Assembly (NCBI GenBank): GCA_964613425.1
Contig: CAZTHC010000024.1
Location: 1 to 18,294, forward strand
Length of the DNA: 18,294 bases
DNA from: CAZTHC01 sp964613425
GTDB taxonomy: Bacteria; Bacillota; Clostridia; TANB77; CAG-508
Reading direction: 5' to 3'
Position 1 is the first letter of the stretch; every line of letters begins with the position of its first letter. Positions 15,848 through 18,294 of this stretch are shown here, one piece after another. The translations under genes were made by a program, and so were the position numbers. The notes below the pieces were generated by a model. It searched no databases, was not told the DNA's origin, and saw only the letters and a program-made list of their open reading frames with translations.

Positions 15848-15882
15848 GATGTGATGCCTCCTCAAAAAAATTTAGTGAATAG

Positions 15883-15911
15883 ATTTTATCACAGATATAA
15901 ATTAAAATCAA
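15883..15911 (-). promoter_or_regulatory. Extended -10 promoter for the 15470-15847 gene
   Basis: On the - strand TTGATT, a 17-base spacer ending in TGA, then TAAAAT. Confidence 0.7.
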
Positions 15912-16020
15912 TATTATGTTTACAAAAATTATGATAAGTTTTTTAAAAGCGTAATCTGAAAGATTGACAAATAATGCAAACATTTATCAAATTTCATTGA
16001 TGTTATATTGCAAAATAAAT

Positions 16021-16051
16021 TGTAGGGGTCGGCGTCCTCGACGACCCACAA
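16021..16051. repeat. Palindromic repeat, family A, forward orientation
   Basis: TGTAGGGGTCGGCGTCCTCG runs into ACGACCCACAA. GGGTCGGCG / CGACGACCC arms form a GC-rich hairpin. It is nearly identical to the reverse complement of 13176-13206. The 16052-16100 stretch that follows holds a decayed GTATACGCC element and no gene. Confidence 0.8.
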
Positions 16052-16102
16052 TGAAATTACAAATTTATTGCAAGTTGTATGAGAATATTGTATACGCCTA
16101 AC

Positions 16103-16140
16103 AAAAGGAAAGAGAACAGCTACATGCTCTCTTTCCTTTT
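16103..16140 (-). terminator. Rho-independent terminator of the 16143-16505 gene
   Basis: A perfect 13-bp stem (AAAAGGAAAGAGA / TCTCTTTCCTTTT) with a 12-base loop begins three bases past the stop codon on the - strand. Confidence 0.85.
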
Positions 16141-16142
16141 AA

Positions 16143-16505
16143 TTAGTCAAGTATTTTTGATTTTTTAATAACATCTTTTCTTATCATTACAAGTAGGGTT
16201 TCCTCTGAACAATCATATGCAAGATTCTCAAAACTCTCATACTCATTCCTGGTTAAATCTTTTAAGATTATTGTGCCATTACAAAAATCAAAAAAATGAT
16301 TGTAATCTTCTTCGAATTTTTCTCTGGAACTTTTCCAAAGTGCACAATTCTCAACGTTGAATCCTTGCTTTCTCAGTTCTCTAGCAATTTCGTTTCCATA
16401 CGTAGTTACATAAAAATAATCAGTTGTTGTTCCTTTACCAACTTTTTTACGTAAAATTAAAACCCGAGACACTAAAAGTGATAGCTCCAATGTTACTTGT
16501 TTCAT
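16143..16505 (-). CDS. Small orphan protein of unknown function (120 aa)
   Basis: ATG lies eight bases after AGGAGG, with an extended -10 promoter at 16584-16612 and a strong terminator. The protein is soluble and starts MKQVTLELSLLVSRVLILRKK. A middle segment (TTDYFYVTTYGNEIARELRKQG) is followed by a charged helical C-terminal half. I do not recognise the family. Codon 14 is an in-frame CGG followed by G (16466-16464). Skipping the C would put GGG TTT TAA in frame and end the protein at 15 residues. This gene therefore requires zero-frame reading of CGG if it is functional, and is the clearest counter-example to the recoding seen elsewhere in the window. Confidence 0.7.
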   Translation of the reverse strand: MKQVTLELSLLVSRVLILRKKVGKGTTTDYFYVTTYGNEIARELRKQGFNVENCALWKSSREKFEEDYNHFFDFCNGTIILKDLTRNEYESFENLAYDCSEETLLVMIRKDVIKKSKILD

Positions 16506-16583
16506 AATTCTGTACCTCCTAAATAATTATTTAATGGGGGATGCTAGTTCTTGACCTATATATTAAAATATTTTATACGTGAA

Positions 16584-16612
16584 ATAATATCATATTTTAA
16601 AAAAGTATTCAA
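16584..16612 (-). promoter_or_regulatory. Extended -10 promoter for the 16143-16505 gene
   Basis: On the - strand TTGAAT, a 17-base spacer ending in TGA, then TATTAT. Confidence 0.75.
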
Positions 16613-16630
16613 TATATAAAACAATAAAAA

Positions 16631-17266
16631 TTACATATTTTGTAAAATTTCCATTATATCTTTTTCTGTAATAGAACCTTGCCTTAAAATATTAGGTATA
16701 CCATTAACTATTTGAACAACAGTAGATGCTAAGCCAAGTTTACTTTCTCCACCATCAATATAGACATCTACATTATTACCAAAATCCTTCATTATTGTTT
16801 CAATATTTCTTCCACTTTGTTTACCGGAAATGTTTGCACTAGGTGTGGCAATTGGCATTCCAGCATAATTTATTAAATTTAATGCTATCTTGTTTGCTGG
16901 CATACGAACGCCTATAGTGTTTGTGTTTGCTGTTAGTAAATTAGATATATTATCTTTCTTTTTCAAAATGATAGTTAACGGACCAGGCATAAATGCTTTC
17001 ATTAAAGCATATTCTTCTGGTGTTATATCTTCTGCAACATTTTCTATCATTTCTATATTGGATATTAATAAGCTAATGGGCTTGTTTACAGGTCTATTTT
17101 TAACGGTATATAGTTTTTCTATAGCAGTTTTATCTAAACTATTTACACCAATTCCATATACAGTTTCAGTTGGAAACACAACGATTCCACCGCTTTTAAG
17201 AATTTGTGCAGGTTTCTTTAATTTTTCATAATCATTACTAATTCGTAAATCTAAATAATTATCCAT
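16631..17266 (-). CDS. L-threonylcarbamoyladenylate synthase (Sua5/YrdC/TsaC family)
   Basis: Makes threonylcarbamoyl-AMP from threonine, bicarbonate and ATP, the first step of the universal t6A37 modification of ANN-decoding tRNAs. The 211-residue protein is the short TsaC/YrdC-domain form without the C-terminal Sua5 domain. Recognisable motifs are GGIVVFPTETVYGIG (near 29-43), KNRPVNKPISLLIS (near 76-89), MPGPLTIILKKK and the SANISGKQSG loop (near 143-152). AAGGAG lies before ATG, and a promoter is visible at 17292-17320. No in-frame CGG is present. It stands alone on the - strand. t6A supports reading-frame maintenance in general, but a link with the CGG events here would be speculation. 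Confidence 0.95.
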   Translation of the reverse strand: MDNYLDLRISNDYEKLKKPAQILKSGGIVVFPTETVYGIGVNSLDKTAIEKLYTVKNRPVNKPISLLISNIEMIENVAEDITPEEYALMKAFMPGPLTIILKKKDNISNLLTANTNTIGVRMPANKIALNLINYAGMPIATPSANISGKQSGRNIETIMKDFGNNVDVYIDGGESKLGLASTVVQIVNGIPNILRQGSITEKDIMEILQNM

Positions 17267-17291
17267 AAACTTCTCCTTTTTTATTGCAAAT

Positions 17292-17320
17292 ATTATACTT
17301 TGAAATTAGCTAAATTTCAA
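17292..17320 (-). promoter_or_regulatory. Sigma-A-type promoter for the Sua5/TsaC gene
   Basis: On the - strand TTGAAA, a 17-base spacer, then TATAAT, 25 bases before ATG. It lacks the TGn extension of the small-gene promoters. Confidence 0.75.
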
Positions 17321-17334
17321 TGTTTAAAGAAAAA

Positions 17335-17362
17335 TTGCCAAAAACCTCCGTCCCCATTGGCA
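17335..17362. repeat. Palindromic repeat, family B, copy 2
   Basis: Identical by eye to the 28-base unit at 7189-7216. It sits at the left edge of a gene remnant. Confidence 0.85.
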
Positions 17363-17482
17363 TACATAAATGGAACACTTAAAGTTGAGTACTACGATAA
17401 CATAATTCAAAGCAGGGATGGCATAGATTATTATGCTACCGTAGATGGCGATGAAATTTATTTTATAAGGAAACAACAATAA
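17363..17482 (+). pseudogene. C-terminal gene remnant, unknown protein
   Basis: Directly after the family B repeat the frame reads YINGTLKVEYYDNIIQSRDG and continues to DGDEIYFIRKQQ and a stop, about 39 residues of protein-like sequence. No start codon with a ribosome binding site precedes it. The open frame extends upstream through the repeat, but that part is not protein-like. A terminator follows at 17508-17539. It looks like the tail of a gene whose front was replaced at the repeat. The family is not recognised. Confidence 0.4.
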
Positions 17483-17507
17483 TTCATTGTACCATTTTAA
17501 ACATTTC

Positions 17508-17539
17508 AAAAAGAGTTTTCAGTTTCGAAAACTCTTTTT
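17508..17539 (+). terminator. Rho-independent terminator
   Basis: A perfect 13-bp stem AAAAAGAGTTTTC / GAAAACTCTTTTT with a six-base loop. The stretch 17540-17630 that follows holds no gene I can support. Confidence 0.75.
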
Positions 17540-17630
17540 AATTATGCCATATGTCACATTATTGAAGACATTGGTGACACCTATTTCTACAAAAATAATC
17601 CATATACGTGACTACTGTGCTACAAAAAAA

Positions 17631-17658
17631 TTGCCAAAAACCTCCGTCCCCATTAGCA
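17631..17658. repeat. Palindromic repeat, family B, copy 3
   Basis: Matches 7189-7216 except for one base (CATTAGCA instead of CATTGGCA), which weakens the closing stem. Like copy 2 it lies directly upstream of a C-terminal gene remnant. Confidence 0.82.
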
Positions 17659-17689
17659 TTCAAAAGGTGGAGAATATACAAGTAATACA

Positions 17690-17969
17690 CTATTTCATAG
17701 TGCAATGGCAACAAAAAATACAACATGAATATATAACAATATATACAGGAAACAACTTAAGAGGAGATGCAACGAACGAAATATCAACATCAAACACAGA
17801 TTCAACGAGCTGGAACAGAGACTATTCTTATTTTGTTAATTCCGGAAATCCGGTCTTCAGACGCGGAGGTTATTATGGCAATGGAGCAGGTGCGGGCGTG
17901 TTTGCGTTTGATAACGGCAGTGGCGGTCCTCTAAGCGGTTTTGGCTTCCGTGTGTGCCTTGCATTCTAA
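17690..17969 (+). pseudogene. C-terminal remnant of a Gly/aromatic-rich surface protein
   Basis: The last 75 or so codons read TIYTGNNLRGDATNEISTSN, then SWNRDYSYFVNSGNP, then RRGGYYGNGAGAGVFAFDN, and end GFGFRVCLAF. The repeated Gly/Tyr/Phe pattern and the final GFRVCLAF are typical of the C-terminal domain of secreted or pilin-like surface proteins of gut Firmicutes that resemble SUMF/FISUMP domains. This is a resemblance from memory. The upstream open frame is not protein-like and contains family B repeat copy 3, so only the C-terminal piece survives. GC content is higher than in its neighbours, which suggests transferred or once variable DNA. No ribosome binding site or start fits. Confidence 0.55.
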
Positions 17970-18019
17970 AAATATATATAATAAATATTTGGGACATATA
18001 AATAGTAACGTATTTTGAT

Positions 18020-18059
18020 CTCCATTAATATTATATAAAAATATTAATGGAGGTTTTTT
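18020..18059 (+). promoter_or_regulatory. Terminator-like hairpin that sequesters the peroxiredoxin ribosome binding site
   Basis: CTCCATTAATATT (18020-18032) pairs perfectly over 13 bp with AATATTAATGGAG (18040-18052) around a seven-base loop. The right arm holds almost all of the GGAGG site and is followed by six Ts and ATG. The design matches that upstream of enolase. Confidence 0.65.
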
Positions 18060-18216
18060 ATGGATTATGAAGTTATGATGAATTCAAATGTTAGAATAGG
18101 GCAAGTAGCACCAGAGTTTGAAGCTGAAACTACTATGGGACATATAAAGTTGAGCGATTACAAAGGAAAATGGTTAGTGCTATTTTCACATCCACGGAGA
18201 TTTTACCCCCGTATGA
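18060..18216 (+). pseudogene. Peroxiredoxin, N-terminal fragment, CGG recoding site plus truncation at the catalytic cysteine
   Basis: The frame starts MDYEVMMNSNVRIGQVAPEF, with NVRIGQVAPEFEAETTMG and GKWLVLFSHP typical of AhpC/Prx6-type peroxiredoxins. Codon 46 is CGG (18195-18197). Skipping its C gives PGDFTPV, the exact start of the peroxidatic motif PGDFTPVC. The next codon, where the catalytic Cys belongs, is TGA (18214-18216). The sequence after it does not resemble a peroxiredoxin in any frame I tried, so the gene appears broken here. The zero frame instead reads HPRRFYPR and stops at 18258-18260. This is either a 5' gene fragment at a recombination junction or a gene with a second recoding event. 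Selenocysteine is considered unlikely because no matching continuation follows. Confidence 0.6.
18195..18197 (+). other. CGG recoding site 6 (peroxiredoxin): CCA CGG A read as CCA (C) GGA
   Basis: In-frame CGG at codon 46. The +1 frame yields P-GDFTPV, the invariant motif, for six further codons before TGA. Confidence 0.7.
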
Positions 18217-18294
18217 GCATACAATTTGGGGAAATATCAGAAACGCTTGATATTGCTTAACATTTCTTTAATCGATAACTTACTCTAAAATGAA

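Noticed and set aside
17335..17658. CRISPR array from the repeated 28-base unit
   Set aside because: Only two copies lie here, about 270 bases apart with gene remnants between them, a third is 10 kb away, and there are no cas genes.
17487..17690. Upstream part of the open frame ending at 17969 as a real protein
   Set aside because: It runs across a terminator hairpin and a family B repeat, has no usable start and is not protein-like; only the last part is a recognisable remnant.
3539..18197. Systematic sequencing or assembly error
   Set aside because: Not fully rejected: raw reads were not available. It is less likely because the extra base is not a homopolymer error, and hundreds of other GGA/GGT codons in the window are unaffected.
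18214..18216. TGA as selenocysteine in the peroxiredoxin
   Set aside because: The codons after TGA do not match the peroxiredoxin continuation in any frame, and no clear SECIS-like hairpin follows.

Overview
The window is an AT-rich, gene-dense stretch with GGAGG ribosome binding sites, TTGACA-17-TATAAT promoters, AGA-dominated arginine codons, a GGGtGRT-family protein and a cohesin/dockerin protein pair. Together these suggest an uncultured low-GC Bacillota of the class Clostridia, probably gut-associated. This is inferred from gene content and base composition; no marker gene fixes the taxon.

Layout. 1-1377: the 3' end of a NifU-like Fe-S scaffold gene and a GGGtGRT gene. 1398-1645: a hairpin, tRNA-Gln(CTG) and a long imperfect inverted repeat. 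1702-1959 (-): a small orphan gene, divergent from 2114-5714 (+), a two-gene heterodimeric ABC exporter. 5789-7053: enolase. 7054-7317: two palindromic repeats and a promoter. 7318-9072: glmM and a small membrane protein. 9149-11323: metG and a P-loop nucleoside-kinase-like gene. 11381-14608: a secreted glucosaminidase carrying a dockerin, then a membrane-anchored cohesin protein. 14696-14924: a small ACT-like regulator. 14941-16505 (-): three more orphan small genes. 16631-17266 (-): the Sua5/TsaC gene. 17267-18059: gene remnants and hairpin repeats. 18060 onward: a broken peroxiredoxin.

Main discovery. Five otherwise ordinary + strand genes are broken by +1 frame changes at six positions: ABC1, ABC2, enolase twice, the ACT-like regulator and peroxiredoxin. 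At every one of the six, the zero-frame codon is exactly CGG. Skipping its C puts a GGA or GGT glycine codon in frame and restores the protein, with a strongly conserved glycine at that place in the best-known families. Reading by eye, I found no in-frame CGG in the rest of the conserved genes of the window. CGGN therefore behaves as a single glycine unit, through either quadruplet decoding or +1 slippage at an unreadable CGG codon. Three strain-specific small genes on the - strand also carry one in-frame CGG each (CGGC, CGGC, CGGG). At least one of them cannot tolerate a shift, which limits the rule or marks those genes as recent arrivals.

Secondary themes. Two genes, enolase and peroxiredoxin, have the Shine-Dalgarno sequence buried in a terminator-like hairpin. 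The four small orphan - strand genes share one promoter/terminator design. Two families of palindromic repeats are scattered between genes. The cohesin and dockerin proteins may form a two-component cell-surface anchoring system for a peptidoglycan hydrolase.
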